NCBI GenBank assembly: GCA_005408345.1
Contig: SEMN01000010.1
Coordinates: forward strand, 3,145,501 to 3,209,500
Direction of reading: 5' to 3'
From: Macquaria australasica
Lineage: Eukaryota > Chordata > Actinopteri > Centrarchiformes > Percichthyidae
Length of the DNA stretch: 64,000 nt
Made by a program: the position numbers and the translations under genes. This document shows, one piece after another, positions 24,501-37,000 of this stretch; within the stretch, counting starts at the first letter, position 1; each line of letters begins with the position of its first letter. The notes under the pieces were generated by a model, which saw only the letters and a program-made list of their open reading frames with translations, was not told the DNA's origin and made no database searches.

Positions 24501-27500
24501 TCTTTTCTGTTCCATTTTTCTGTTATTGTTCTGCCGTGCGTTTTTTAACAGTGGTGCAGGTCCAGGGTATGTGCTTATAGTTTCTTTCTTTTTCTCCCAC
24601 CCTCTGTGTCTCTGTTTCTCCATTTAGTTTGAACCCTGAGTACCAGTACAGTAGTGATGATAGACCGTGTGTAGTATTCAGCCCTTTCAGGATTTTGCAG
24701 AGATGATTTCACCAAAACAGTTTGATTTTGTTTTGTGGGAGTTTTCTCAAAAATTAAGATGAATTTAAGTTTTTTTTCTTTTTCACTGTAAAATGCAAGA
24801 TCGGTAAAAGTTACTAATAACTTTTACCGATCTTGCATTATAGTATAATCATTTATACTATTGTTATAATATTTACTTATTATAACAACACAGTACTTAC
24901 TTATTTCATGAGGAATAGAGCCTCATGAAATAACACTGTTAATAATGTGCGTATCCTGATTTTACTTGCTAAACAGTTTGCAAGGCACCATGGGACTTTT
25001 GGGACATGGGACTATAATAAATTTGGTATATTTCCTTTGTTCAAACAAGTGAAGCAATCCTCTTCCTGGTAGCCCTCTGTGCCACAATTTAATCCTGCGT
25101 ATTTCCAGTAGTAGTACACATTAGATACATAATACGCCACGCAGTATAAACCACTTTTCACCTTAGTGGTGCCACTTTTCCACAGCTCTCTTACTATGCC
25201 ATAAAAGGTCACCAAAAATGTTGAGTTAGGATTGTGATCATAAAATCGCAAATACCTGGAAGGACTGAGTACTGTTTGTGGTAATAATCCTGTCCCACAC
25301 TTTGGAACTACAAAAATGATTTGCATTCAGTATGATATCAGTTTACATGAACAGTTTGCAGTCCCTTGTAGGTTGTTGACTAAATAATTACAGCTGTTTG
25401 TTGTGACAATCAGGATTCTGGGAATTAACCTCTTCAAGCTGGCTGAACCCAAGCGGCCGCTGAAACCTCAGAGGATAGAAAGAAAGAAGGTGACGGCTCA
25501 GAATCTGTCCGACGGAGACATTAAACTGCTGATCAACATCATCCGGGCCTACGACGTCCCCATCCGCAGGCCCCAGAGCAAGTGAGTGTCCCAAATTCAG
25601 AATAGTTTAGAAAAGAGTCAAAATCCTCATTTGAAGAAATAAGAATCAAGCATGCTTTTACCTGACAGAACGTCAATGGGTTTTTATTTCAGTAAATCAG
25701 GACAGACATCTCAGACTGCTATCCAGAGCAGTGATTGGCTCCTCAGCCAGGTATAATACACTTTAACTGTACTTCACAGCTGATTGGCAGCCAGATCTTC
25801 ATTGGTGTGTGATCTATATTGTGTGTGTGTGTTTGTTATTGGTGGGATGTAGGTACAAGTGAGGCCCTTTGTGGAGGTTTCCTTCCAGCGCACAGTACTT
25901 CAAACAACCACAGCTGATGGACCAAACCCCTGCTGGAATGAGGAGCTGCAGCTGCCATTTAGGTGACAACTGATTATTTCATGGCTTGACTTTTATCTTT
26001 TATGGTGAATGTTTATTTGCATGCGTTTCTACCTACCTGAGACAGCTTTAATCAGAAATAGTGAATGAAGTTGACTTATGAAATAGCTCCCAGCTTATTG
26101 TAACTTCACCACTGTTATGCTTCAACATTGGAGAAGTGTAAGCTTAAAATAATGGAAATGGCTCCAGAAAAAATAATTCTATTCCAAAATTGCTGTCTGT
26201 GTTTTATGGTCACTGGGTGTTACTTGTGGCCACTTCCAAATCAGCTTTATCTACTTACATACCTTCAAAACACACAGCTCTTTCCAGACACTGTAGCTAA
26301 GTGCACTTAACACAGTAACACTGACAAATTAGTTGAAATGTAAAACTGTTCCTCTTCTTCTCTAAAGTGCCCCAAATGGTGACTACAGCGCTGCTAACTT
26401 GCAATCAGTCAAAGACGAAGTCTTCATCAACATATTTGATGAGGTGGTTTATGAAACGGGAGTGGTGAGTAAAACACTCTTCATTTCCTGTCACCTCACT
26501 CGCAGTAATTATATCAGAACATGTTGAATTGCATTATTTGTTCTCCTGTGCTCCTCAGAATGACAAAGACAAAGGGAAAACAATACACACCCGGGTAGAG
26601 AAGCACTGGCTGGGCTCTGTCAAGATTCCTTTCAGCACTATTTATTCTCAGTCCAGGGTGAGAGTCTTTGTCGTATATGTGTATTTATTAACAGGCATTG
26701 TGGCCTTGCTAACAGAAAAGCACACTGACTGCCTTTTTTTTTATTCCATCTGGTAGATTGATGGAACATTCAAGGTGAATACACCAGCAGTGTTGCTGGG
26801 GTACAGTAAGGAGCGCAGCCACAGCACTATTGGTGGTTATGATACTCTGCGGAGCCTGAGTGAGGGAGCATTTATCACACTGTTCATCACTATTGAACCT
26901 CAGCTGGCGCCTGGGGAGTCTATTAGGGAAAAGGTAAGTCATGTTAAAGGGCCAAAACACAAGGATGGATCCTGTCTGCTATTTGGTGCCTCAGCCTGCA
27001 TCACTGTGTGCTAGTTTGTCTTAGTTCATGTGTGTGTTTACATCCGGTTCATTTCATTTCAAGTTATCTATGTCAATATTCTATCAGATATGTTCACATT
27101 CAGTTCATTTCATAAACATTTGTATTGCCATATTGTACCAAAACAAGGGACAGTTCACACTGGACTGGACAATATGGATCATGTCAAGTGACAGAGGACA
27201 ACAGAGTATGTAAAGTGGTTTAATAAAGTGGTAAATTACGGAGTTAGTCATTTGACTATTCCGAGAAACAAACTTTAAGCAAGTTTAGGCCAACTTGTAC
27301 TCACCCTGTAGCAGAAAAGGGGTCCCTTGTTTTGAAACAATAAGTTGTGCATGCTCTTGTAAGTAGGTGGTTATGCATCAGTATATTAGTTTATTCTTTT
27401 ATTTGTTTGTCATCCTTTTGTTTCACTTGTTTGCCTTTGCTCTTCTGCATGTGCTAGTTAAAGGAAGTGGAGGTAACACTCTGCCTTTTTTATTCACCTA

Positions 27501-29470
27501 ATTCACCCATTCATGACCGCATCATTCATAGTTAAGGCATACTCATGACCTGTATTCCTCTGCTGTAACCTTTGACCTTTTTTATGCAGTTTGACAGCCA
27601 AGAGGATGAGCGTTTACTGCAGGCTTCAGAGAGATTTGAGAGGGATGCGGCACAGGGCTACCCGGACCGGCCCTGCATTACCACCATCATAGACCTCAGT
27701 GGGAAGACGGTCTTCATCACGCGTTACGTTCGACCGCTCAACCCCCCGCAGGAGTTACTGGATGCATTCCCCAATAACCCCCAGGAGGCCACAGTCAGTC
27801 GCTTTTGAAGTGAATGTCAAGTAATCGCATGTATTTCTTATTTGATTGGATTTACTGTAGTGACACAGTGACTCTATCCTTATGCAGGCCCTGGTTGCCC
27901 GATTTGTCTCGCTCATCCCCTCTCTGCCAGACAGAGTTTCGTTTTCTGGTGCCTGTGACCTGTGGAGCACATGTGATGTGAGTGAACCCTCTCTGAGGTA
28001 TTGCGATTGCGAGACGAGGGAGATGCCCGTCTTACAGTGCCTTGTGTTTCCTCTTCTTGTTTTTAGCAATTCCTCACCCTCCTAGCAGGAGATGAAGAAG
28101 AACACGCCGTACTGTTGTGCAACTACTTCCTGTCTATGGGCAAGAAAGCCTGGCTTATAATTGGCACTGCTATACCAGAGGTGTGTAACAATCACTTGTA
28201 AACCTGAGGAGATTTTACTTCTTCATTAATTTGTAAGATAAAAAGTCTCTCGGGTATGGACGTGTATAAAAAAAAAATAATGCAGCAGCACTAAGATTTT
28301 GGATCACTTTACTTCTTAGGGACCCACAGCATATGTCTTGACTTATGACCAGAGCCGCTACCTGATCTGGAATCCCAGCAGTGGCCAGTACTATGGACAG
28401 TATGACACCTTCTGCCCACTGCAAACAGTTGGTTGCCTGGTCAACGCTGACAATGTGAGTGAAAAGAGAGCAACTACATGACATGAAATTACCAGTCCAT
28501 GATGTGGCATTTAATTCTTCATTTTTGCGGCAAATTATTTAGTTCTCCCTGAATCTTTATCCAGGTGTGGTTCAACATTCAAGAATATACGTCACCAATG
28601 ACATTGAGTTTTGACATCACAAAAGCCAACTTGTGGAAGCCGTTTTTCTCCCGATCTTTCTCTCACCCTGGCCTATCAAGTGTACAAGTGAGTGTTCAAC
28701 ATTTCTGTATAATCTTGTCGTATGTTCGGTGGTCTTTTTATATTTTCTTCTACATCTAATTTTCTTTAGCCAGAGGAGCTGGAATATCGGCGCACAGACA
28801 AAGCAACTGCAGTCGAGCTTCAGGACAGGTAAGTTGCTTCTAACTTTTGTGTCACGTTGATTTGTTGGGCTGTAGTTCGACACTAGACAAAACGCGTTTA
28901 CCATCTCACTCTCCATAGGATTGAGAAGATCCTGAAGGAGAAGATCATGGAGTGGCGCCCTCGTCACCCAACCCGCTGGAACCGCTACTGCACCACCACC
29001 CTGAAACAGTTCCTGCCCAAACTGGAGCAGAGCGGGGGGCGGGACGTGGCTGAGGGGCACTGCCATGAGTTGCAGAGCCTGCTGGGAGACAACAGGGTAA
29101 GTCTGAAATGGGAGTGCCTGGAAAAAAAAGTCACTGAATGATGTCATCAGTCATCAATCTTATCATTTCAATGATATAATATTCTCTGCTCTGAAAAAAA
29201 TGTCTGGCAGACAGCACATGGTGTCACATTAATAAATTCCTATCATAAATTACAGCTAGTAGGCTTTTTTCCCTTTCTTTTTAGATTTCGGGATTCCCCC
29301 TGCATCTGCCATTCTCCGAGATCCGGCCCATTGTAGAGGCCGTGTACAGCACTGGAGTTCACAATGTTCAGGCGTCAAATGTGGAGTTTGCCCTGGCCGT
29401 GTATGTGCATCCCTACCCTAATAATGTCCTGTCTGTGTGGGTGTACCTGGCCTCACTCGTACGCACATGA
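15013..29470 (+). CDS. cc2d2a: CC2D2A, coiled-coil and C2 domain protein of the ciliary transition zone
   Basis: Large scaffold of the MKS/B9 complex at the ciliary transition zone; mutated in Meckel and Joubert syndromes. 37 coding exons, 1657 aa (human about 1620): 15013-15062, 15280-15361, 15836-15916, 16045-16192, 16596-16687, 16843-16944, 17047-17127, 17213-17431, 17565-17721, 17852-17988, 18086-18217, 18993-19202, 19309-19415, 19507-19647, 19913-20069, 20701-20972, 21196-21373, 21501-21654, 22141-22288, 22980-23118, 23228-23431, 23570-23662, 23764-23855, 25414-25581, 25693-25750, 25853-25962, 26368-26464, 26559-26657, 26757-26933, 27590-27793, 27888-27977, 28067-28180, 28320-28454, 28565-28687, 28770-28828, 28919-29096, 29285-29470. 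Every junction keeps phase. The N-terminal half is charged and coiled-coil; the C2 domain spans about the exons 25414-26657 (NIIRAYDVPIRRP, VRPFVEVSFQRT, NPCWNEELQLPF); the C-terminal part (AGDEEEHAVLLCNYFLSMGK, WNRYCTTTLKQFLP) is the conserved inactive-peptidase-like region. The first exon is the least certain part; it was chosen for its AAAATGA context and correct phase. Confidence 0.94.
20080..20460. mobile_element. Non-autonomous DNA-transposon-like repeat in cc2d2a intron 15
   Basis: The left edge (AGACTGATAAATCGGCC, then GATATCAGCCGATATTAGC) and right edge (ATATCAATATCGGCCTCAAAAATCCAG...CAGTCAGGCT) are imperfect inverted versions of one another and rich in CGGCC/GATAT motifs. This matches a repeat that is widespread in teleost introns. 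No ORF. The exact ends are uncertain. Confidence 0.5.
21680..21985 (+). mobile_element. LINE/SINE-tail-like repeat with (ATCA)n in cc2d2a intron 18
   Basis: An ATCA repeat is followed by AAACTTTATTTGTATAGTACC, a CATACAGG, and CAAAGTGCTTCACAGATG. This order is a hallmark of a very common teleost retroelement tail. An A-rich segment follows to about 21985. No reverse transcriptase coding remains. Confidence 0.5.
23446..23489. repeat. Near-perfect hairpin in cc2d2a intron 21
   Basis: Arms 23446-23464 and 23471-23489 pair over 18 of 19 positions around a 6-nt loop, with a perfect 15-bp core centred on TTCTGCAATATA. It starts 15 nt after the exon 21 donor, so a folded pre-mRNA would place a stem immediately beside the 5' splice site. 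Confidence 0.75.
24792..24933. repeat. Array of four consecutive perfect hairpins in cc2d2a intron 23
   Basis: Four perfect inverted repeats follow one another: A, arms 24792-24813 and 24818-24839 (22 bp, loop 4); B, arms 24840-24848 and 24853-24861 (9 bp, loop 4); C, arms 24861-24871 and 24878-24888 (11 bp, loop 6); D, arms 24901-24913 and 24921-24933 (13 bp, loop 7). B starts directly after A, and C shares one base with B. The four have unrelated arm sequences. No mobile-element family that I know has this layout. Confidence 0.9.
25012..25326 (-). other. Antisense ORF of 104 codons in cc2d2a intron 23, unrecognised
   Basis: An open frame on the minus strand, from ATG directly after an in-frame TGA to TAG. 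The composition is protein-like (Cys and Tyr rich: GLYCVAYYVSNVYYYWKY, NCGTEGYQEEDCF), unlike translated AT-rich intron. An acceptor-like TTTTTGTAG lies just inside its 5' end, so it could be an exon of something else or a decayed insertion. I do not recognise the family. It lies about 80 bp from the hairpin array. It could equally be a chance ORF. Confidence 0.2.
27458..27472 (+). other. cc2d2a: Candidate 15-nt microexon of cc2d2a (LKEVE)
   Basis: Fifteen bases bounded by AG (27456-27457) and GTAACA. Both neighbouring exons (ending 26933, starting 27590) meet at phase 0, so inclusion would add LKEVE between GESIREK and FDSQEDE without a frame change. Upstream is a long pyrimidine-rich tract, and two TGC triplets lie within 15 nt of the acceptor, as in SRRM4-dependent microexons. 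Not present in the human protein as I recall it; prediction only. Confidence 0.4.
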
Positions 29471-29639
29471 TACACTCATCTGACTGTATATCACTGTCCT
29501 TTAGCTTTATTTAAGCTGATCACTTTATGTAATTACATTACTCACACTATGTTTGCACACTATTGTACATCTGTTTATAATGTATATCAGGTAAATCTTG
29601 ATAATACAGTTACCAGTTTGATATTTGTACATCGAATCC

Positions 29640-29645
29640 AATAAA
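29640..29645 (+). promoter_or_regulatory. cc2d2a: Poly(A) signal of cc2d2a
   Basis: AATAAA 170 nt after the cc2d2a stop, giving a short 3' UTR. A TTCAGTTGTGTTC downstream element follows. The predicted end lies about 200 bp from the likely fbxl5 3' end on the other strand. Confidence 0.65.
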
Positions 29646-29859
29646 CCTGCTTTAAAGCCCACCTTTCTGAACCTATAATATTCAGTTGTGTTCAATATTT
29701 TGTTCATTTATGTTGACATATGGGAGAGCAGAACAGTATAAATGTATAGAAACGCCTTACACTACAATCTAACACTACCACTTGAAACAGCCTAAAACCT
29801 TCCATACAGTTAAAAATCTACACCAACAAAAACAGATTACAATCTTCACAAAAAAAGGA

Positions 29860-30029
29860 TTTATTGCAGGGTTGTGTTGGACTAATGTATGTAATTAATT
29901 GATAGCTCAGTATACTTGAAATGTTTCCTACAAATATTTTTAATAAAACATCACTTGTCATTTGCAAGTTTTTTGTTCACAAAATAATTAAAATGACAAA
30001 CAGAGCTTTTAACCCCAAGATATTTTATT
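29860..30029 (-). promoter_or_regulatory. fbxl5: Candidate poly(A) signals of fbxl5
   Basis: On the minus strand, AATAAA occurs at 30024-30029 and again at 29860-29865; the second is followed by a GT/T-rich stretch. Either would give fbxl5 a 3' UTR of about 1.0-1.2 kb (down from 31046). The choice cannot be settled from sequence alone. Confidence 0.5.
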
Positions 30030-31046
30030 GTTCTGTTGATAAATTTAACATTTCCTATATATACTCCTATACTCCTTATGCAAGACTTTTGAACAAGTAA
30101 ATAAATCCTGCTGCAGAATGATTAAAGATGAAGTATCCAGTAGGCTTCTCCCAATCTATTATTCTTAATCCCCTGTCAGCTTCTCTAAAAGCTCTTCAGT
30201 GTTGGGAGTATTAAAATCCCTCATATATGAACATTGGTCCATTTCTTTGCCCACAACATTGGAGTGCAAAAAGAAAAAAGAAAAACGCTTGTTTTGGTGA
30301 CTGAACATCTGGTATCACAAAGTCAGACAAAATGGTTAAGACTAGACTGCAACATCATGTACCAATTCCTGTCTGTACATCCTTTACTGGTGTCTCAGTA
30401 ACTTCATGGTGGCGGTGCCAACATCAACTGTGAACTGAACATCAAGGTAAGATAACACGGGAGGAGTCAAAAAGTCCTCCATGTACAGTGGGACTATATG
30501 TAGATCGTTCTGACCCGTAACTATCAACATGACCGCCATCCACAAGTCACTTCAATGTAAAAGGGAAGCAGAGATCAATTCCCTCCTGTGTTGTTTTCCA
30601 CATCACCCTCTCCAATAAATGACTATTGTTTAAGGTAAACAGTCAGTCTACACTATGCTGATTGTAGATGGATCAACTAAACACAGCAGGGGGAGAAGAC
30701 TTATACAAATCAGTATAGTTTTTGTGACAAAATAAAGCTTAACTACAGAAAACACAAAGTACTTGGTGTTTACACTTCTCTAGTTTTTTTTAATTTTTCA
30801 AAAAAAAAAAAAAAAGGAACCAGAATGTACATTTTCAGACACTTCAAATCCATTATCCCCTTTAGGTTTTCCTTTTCTAAAATATTATTTCCATTTAATA
30901 TAGATGGAAATGGAAATAACAGGAGCAAAATTACAGTTTCATCCAGAAACATTTTTAAGTGACACAAATACAGCAACCGGTATTCCCAGGATAAAGTGCA
31001 ATAAAAAAGGAGACGTGACATTTTAGGAGAGCGTTGCTTTGGACCG

Positions 31047-34000
31047 TCACTCTCCAGAGCGACAGCAGGCCCTGAAACCACACTGCAGGTTCTGGCAACC
31101 GCTGGCCGTGTCCGCGTGAGGACCTGGAGAGAAACACCGCACAGTGGTCATTTACTGAACTGCACGCCAGGGAACAAGACACAGCTTATATATACCCTTA
31201 CACACACAATCTACATCAATACTTTGCAAATGAATTATTACATTTTAAACAAATAAATCAAATGAAGTGAATAGTGAAGGCATCATACTGGCTACTGTAA
31301 TGCCTACTTACCTTCCACCTCAGTAGCATCTGTTACTTACACTAGGACACATGCTATGCAGGTGGGGTTAGTAATGTTTGTTACAGTTGCCACACATTGC
31401 AATAGATCTGCTCACAAAATCTTTTACATTCACGTACAGTTTAACAGAACACAGCCCATTTCCAAAGCACCTTGCTAGACCACGAGCATGTACAATTTTG
31501 GGTTTCCCTAACAGTTTCACTTGTGAGCGTTACCGTTGATGTTGTCGCAGTAATAGAAGTGTTCATCGTTGAGGGAAGGACAGGCTGACACCAGCTCCTG
31601 CAGCCCCTTCTCGGTGATGAAGAGGCAGCCAGACAGGTTGAGATGTTCCAGGACAGGAAGCCCTCCACGCTGCGACAGAGCCCTAAAACACACACAGTGC
31701 AACCCTCATTACAGGTACAACAACATACGTCTAGATGAACACTGATAACCCAATACTGATGACTATAGCAAATGTAATGTAAATGTCTCTCTCTAATAAT
31801 CAGTATTTGGGTAATAACTGATGGAAGCATAACTTAATGAGAACACCTGCATTACTACTTTCCCATTTTATTTAGTCATGTGAATAACCACTCATACTGG
31901 ATCTCACCCAAACTGTATGTGAGAGAGGTTGCGAGGAGTTTACCAAGATAAGTGTCAGAGTGCTTGCACAAATGACAACACCCACACGTTATTATACCAT
32001 CTTCCGCTTTCAGCTAGCACTGAAAATAACTACACTTGCCACTTACCACTAAATGTTGTTTTGGAACTGCATCAGTGCAATCTGACCAAATGTTGTGGTA
32101 TTTTTCAGCTGACCGAAGGCAACTCATTCATCTCATTGCATCACATCAGTTTCTGAAGATACTACTCTCTCTCTTTGTATGTGAAAGCATGCTATTGCAA
32201 GTATGAAAGGAGTGTGTTTTTCTTTAGTTGGTTTGCATAATGCATAATCTTTACCTTAAGCCCAAATCTGTGACTTGATAACATCCAGAGAGGCTGAGAA
32301 ATCTCAGCGAGCGTTTTGCCTCTGACTGGTCAGTCCTGTTTTCACGCTCCAGACACTGCAGGCCCCTAAATGAGGAGCATTTAGTCCGAAACTCTGCAGT
32401 GCTGCTTCTGGTGGTGCCTGCCTCACACTGAGGCCCGGTAATAGTCCTGAGGGCCATGTCACTAGTGCAGCAGGTGGAGTGACCACAAAACATTTCCCCA
32501 GACATGGCATACTGCTGATGCAAATAGGAGGCATTAGAGCCAGTCCTGTGCCCCCGCCTCCTGCTCCTCCTGCAACAACACGAGCCTCCCACAAGCTGCG
32601 TCTCTACAAAGCTTTCCGCTTCAGGGAGCGACATCCCACCGCGACGGCTCCACTCTGCAGCATCTTCGATATCAGCAAGGTCTGAGGGGTCCAGGACCCA
32701 CATTTGCGTGGAGGTGCCAGTGCCCCAACGGCCAGTGCCCTGCTTGAAAATGATGGCCTGCCGCTTCTGCCCCACTGGATGTAGGTTTCTCTCTTCCACG
32801 AGCGTGATGGGTATTGGGGAACTTTTAAGAAGCTTGGCTCGTCGGTCCGAGCGTTTGTCGAAGCAGGTGGAGGATGTGAGGTCACCCAGCCCAACAGACA
32901 GTTTCTTCAGGGTGTGATCAGTAATCTTCTCACACCCCGACAGATCCAGGTGCTCCAGAGAGAGACAGGCTCCGAGAGATGACCAGCTGAGAGAGGGAGG
33001 ATAGCAGGAACATAGTGATGAGTACAGAGTTTCCTGTACATAAAAACGAACTAATCTTAATCCACTGTGGATCCAGTACATAAACTTTGTCAATGATACC
33101 CCCATGACCACTGTGCATAATAAGAAATGATTTAATGGTATTTTAGTAATGACTTTAAATATTCACCTGTCAAATGCAGAATCTGTAATATCAGTCTGGG
33201 TCAGGTCCAGGTGAGTAATATTGGGGCAGAGACTGAGGATCTGGCGCACCTGAAAAGAGGACAAAACTATGTCAGTTCAGACATAATCAGGTATTGCACA
33301 ATTCCAGTGTCAAAATAAAGATTCTGCGCTGCATACCATTTTACTAGAGACTGTAGAGCTGTACGCCAGAACAATGGACTTGACAGACGGACCCACAGCT
33401 GGCAGGAGGTTCTGGATGATCCCATTCAGAAGCCTCTTCTCTCGCTGTGCAGTGCTAATTGCCAGGGAGCCCTCAGTATGGCCCGACGCATCTAAAAAGA
33501 CAATGAACAAGAACAAGGATGACACAATTTACTCAGTTTAGATACAGAACCCATTTAAATCATCACCTTCAGAGAATGACCTGCTAGGCACAGCCTATGG
33601 ATACATCGCAGGCCTGTTTACTACCTTTATGCCAGTGTGCAGCCTGAGATCTGTAGGGAACAACTTCCTGACTTCAGAGCACACTCTTAAAAAGGTGTGA
33701 ATAAAGGTGACTGGGTGTGAGCGAATGTGGAGTGCCCTGCCCTCTTGGGCAAACTAATTTAGATTTTATCACACTACACTTTTATTACCCTGTATCAACG
33801 AGATAACCAATCAAACTATAGTGCACATTTTTAACTCGACTATCAAAACCAAATATTAGAAATGTCAAATGTCAATGCCACCAATGCCTTTTGATGTTAA
33901 TGAAGATTCATTTTTGTAGACTTTTTAGGCGCATAATCTACATAAGATTTTATAACCAGTGTAAACAAATACTTGAGTGTCTTACACTGCAGAACATTAA

Positions 34001-37000
34001 AAACAGTGTTCATTGTGTATGTGTGCACACACTGGTGATCTTTACCAAAAGCAGGTTGAAGGGGTTTGAAACTAGCAATAGCACACTCCCGATTATACAT
34101 TTTTGTTCGCTTCTTTCTGAAATGATCACACATACTGCAGGTACTTCAGTTTTTGTCACCAACTGAGGTATGAACTTCGCTTAAGACAAAACCTCACCAG
34201 ACTCATCAACATCAGCATCCTCATCCCATTTCTGATAGGCCCGACCCTCATTCTGTCGACTCTTCACCCACTCATCATTTGGCTCCTGGTCCAGATCCCC
34301 AGGGGGGCCCCGATAATAATCACCTACATTAGAGACACACAAATATTTATCAGCAGTGCACCACCACTACATACTTAAAAGTATTTTTCTTTTTTTGCAG
34401 GGAAAATGAAGCTAAGTAAACAGTATTTTGTTTGCCATCAGTGGCCTACCTCTGGCCCAGCGTACAGGGTAGAGGTGCCTCCACAGAGAGCCGGTCTTGG
34501 CCAGCTCTGACCAAGAGCTGCACACTTGACTACAGCGACACAGATCTTCAGGGCCCAAATAGTGGAACAGCCTCAGCATGATTTCTGTAGGAAGCTGGGA
34601 GATGTGGGTTGAAGAATTGCCATTCTTTTCCAGTTCTGAGGAAGAGGACAAAACACCTCTGCTTGTAAGTGACTCAAATACCGAAATTATGAAATGCACC
34701 TTTTACAAATGCCATCCACTTTCCAAGACAATTTATCCTTTCATGAAGCTTATGACTTAAATAGTTAAATGACCAAAATATTACAAATGCCCATCACAAA
34801 TAACCAGAGCCCAGAGAGATGTCCTTTTTGACTGACCACCACTCAAAAAATGAGTAACATAAGCTAACACATCTTCACATTTTAGAAGCTGGCACTAGTG
34901 CATTTGGTATATTTACTTGTTAAATGACAGTATCAAATTTGTCATTAATTTCCAGTGCCACACTACTGTTTGCATCAGTGTGACAAACTTTTGTATGTAC
35001 CTATATTTAAAAAGTGTACAGACTTGTGACTTTCCTCTTCAGGGCTTGCTGCACACACACATACTGTGAGAACTAGTTATTCATGTACTGGCTGTGACCA
35101 TTACACTGAATACCTCGATCAGGTATGAGAAACATGAAGCATTTCTTCAAATTACGCATAAAACAGTTGGAACATTTAGGAATATACTCACCATAATCTG
35201 TCTTTTCGTGATCGGCATATTTAAAAGCTTTTTGTAGCTCCTCTGCCTGGCTCCACAAAGTGAAGCCCTTCAGCATCTCAGCAGCACAGTCCCATTGCTG
35301 TTGGCTGCAGTGTTGCGCTATCACCTGTTTCTTGATGTCCTTGAGCTCCTCATAGGTGAAGTACTGCATAAGCATAGGCTGAAACACCTGCAACGAATCT
35401 CCTTAGTTTATAAACAGCTTGTGACAGTGCAATTCACTGTGGTATGAACAAACACATTTTTAAATAAGTTTTCTTGGTTTATTTTTTTATGTCTTTGCCT
35501 TTGTTGCTTATGAACATAATTTGGTCTTACCGATTCTTTGGGGAATCAGTTAATTAAAATATATTCATATTAACAATAAAAAGAAATTTGAACATCTTAT
35601 ACCTCTTCTTCTTCCTTCATGTGGGGCAGAAAGTCCTGTGTGAAAGCCTCTAGTCTCTCCTTCAGCTGCTGGGCATAGTTAAGCTGCTCATATTCACTCT
35701 AAAAACACATAACAATTATTCATTCATGGAATCCCTTAAAAAACATGGCAGTTGAGACTTCTTTACAATCCCATCTACAAGATCTAGCAGTTCAGTCTTT
35801 TCATAATTTAATTATCATTACAATTGTTTTTTTCAGTAGCTAGATTATTAGATGACAATCATGATTTATATATCGTTCTCAGACCTAACATTCTGCACCG
35901 TCTCATCAATTACTGAGGAAAATTCAAAATAAGGCCCTCCAGTACAATGTTATTTATCTCAGGAGAAACATCTTTCCCTGAGGACAGAGGACAGGAATCC
36001 ACTCCACAGAAACAGAACGTTCCTTTCTGTTATACAAACTGACTGGGAGCGGAAGTTAAGATTTACACAATTGCATCATTCTGAAAAGCCCATTTTTTTG
36101 GTTTGCACAAAAAACAACACTGGCTTTTTTTTTTCCTTTTTTTTTTAACAATTCAGCCCACTTCTTTCTGCATCTGGCCTTTTCTCAAGTTATAACCCCA
36201 TACAATAGTGACAAAAATTTGATTTTAACTGATTTTTATGAAAATGCATGCTACGATTTGTCAAAGGGTTTTAATATACATTACTCTACATTTAAAAAGA
36301 GATACACAATTACATGCATACATGAAAAATAACAATTCTGATGTTGTTGTTGGTGCTGCAATCTTTGTGTGGCTAACATAATAGTTATTCTAATGACAGA
36401 GTGTTGCCCCACCATTGAGCATCAGCTATCAGCTGAGCTCTGCAGAACTCATGTATGTAAAGACCAGTTTTTTCTGCTGAGCTAAAATTTAGTGCAGTTA
36501 TAAACTATTCTTTAAAACATCAGTGCATATTTACCTTAACGCTGTGCAACCCTTTTTCAAAGAGGGACAACATCTCTGAGAGTTTGTTGTCAGAGTGCAC
36601 ATTGTGCACAGTGCAGCAGCGCTGTTGCAACAAGCCGATAATGTACTCATTCTCAATCTGTTCGTGCATCTTGAACTCCTTAAAGGTGGCGCACAGCGAC
36701 TGGAGAAATGAGCGGAAATCATTGTTGTTGGAGAAGTTGGTTTTTGACAGCTGTGAAAAAGAAAAGAAAAGAAAACTCATTTATAATAAAATGTCACGTG
36801 ATTTGAGTTTATACTGAGATCCATGAGATACATACAATCATTAGCACTTCTGCTGGTGGCATTAGGTCACAATAATTGGTAGTTCATATACATACCTGTG
36901 TAAACTAACAGCTACACTGACTTACAGCAATATACCACAGACGTAGTTAGCTTACGTTAGCGCACACACCCCGTAGCCTGCAATAGCTAGTGTCACTACT

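Noticed and set aside
28617..29147. 176-codon minus-strand ORF
   Set aside because: It is antisense to three well-supported cc2d2a exons (28565-28687, 28770-28828, 28919-29096).
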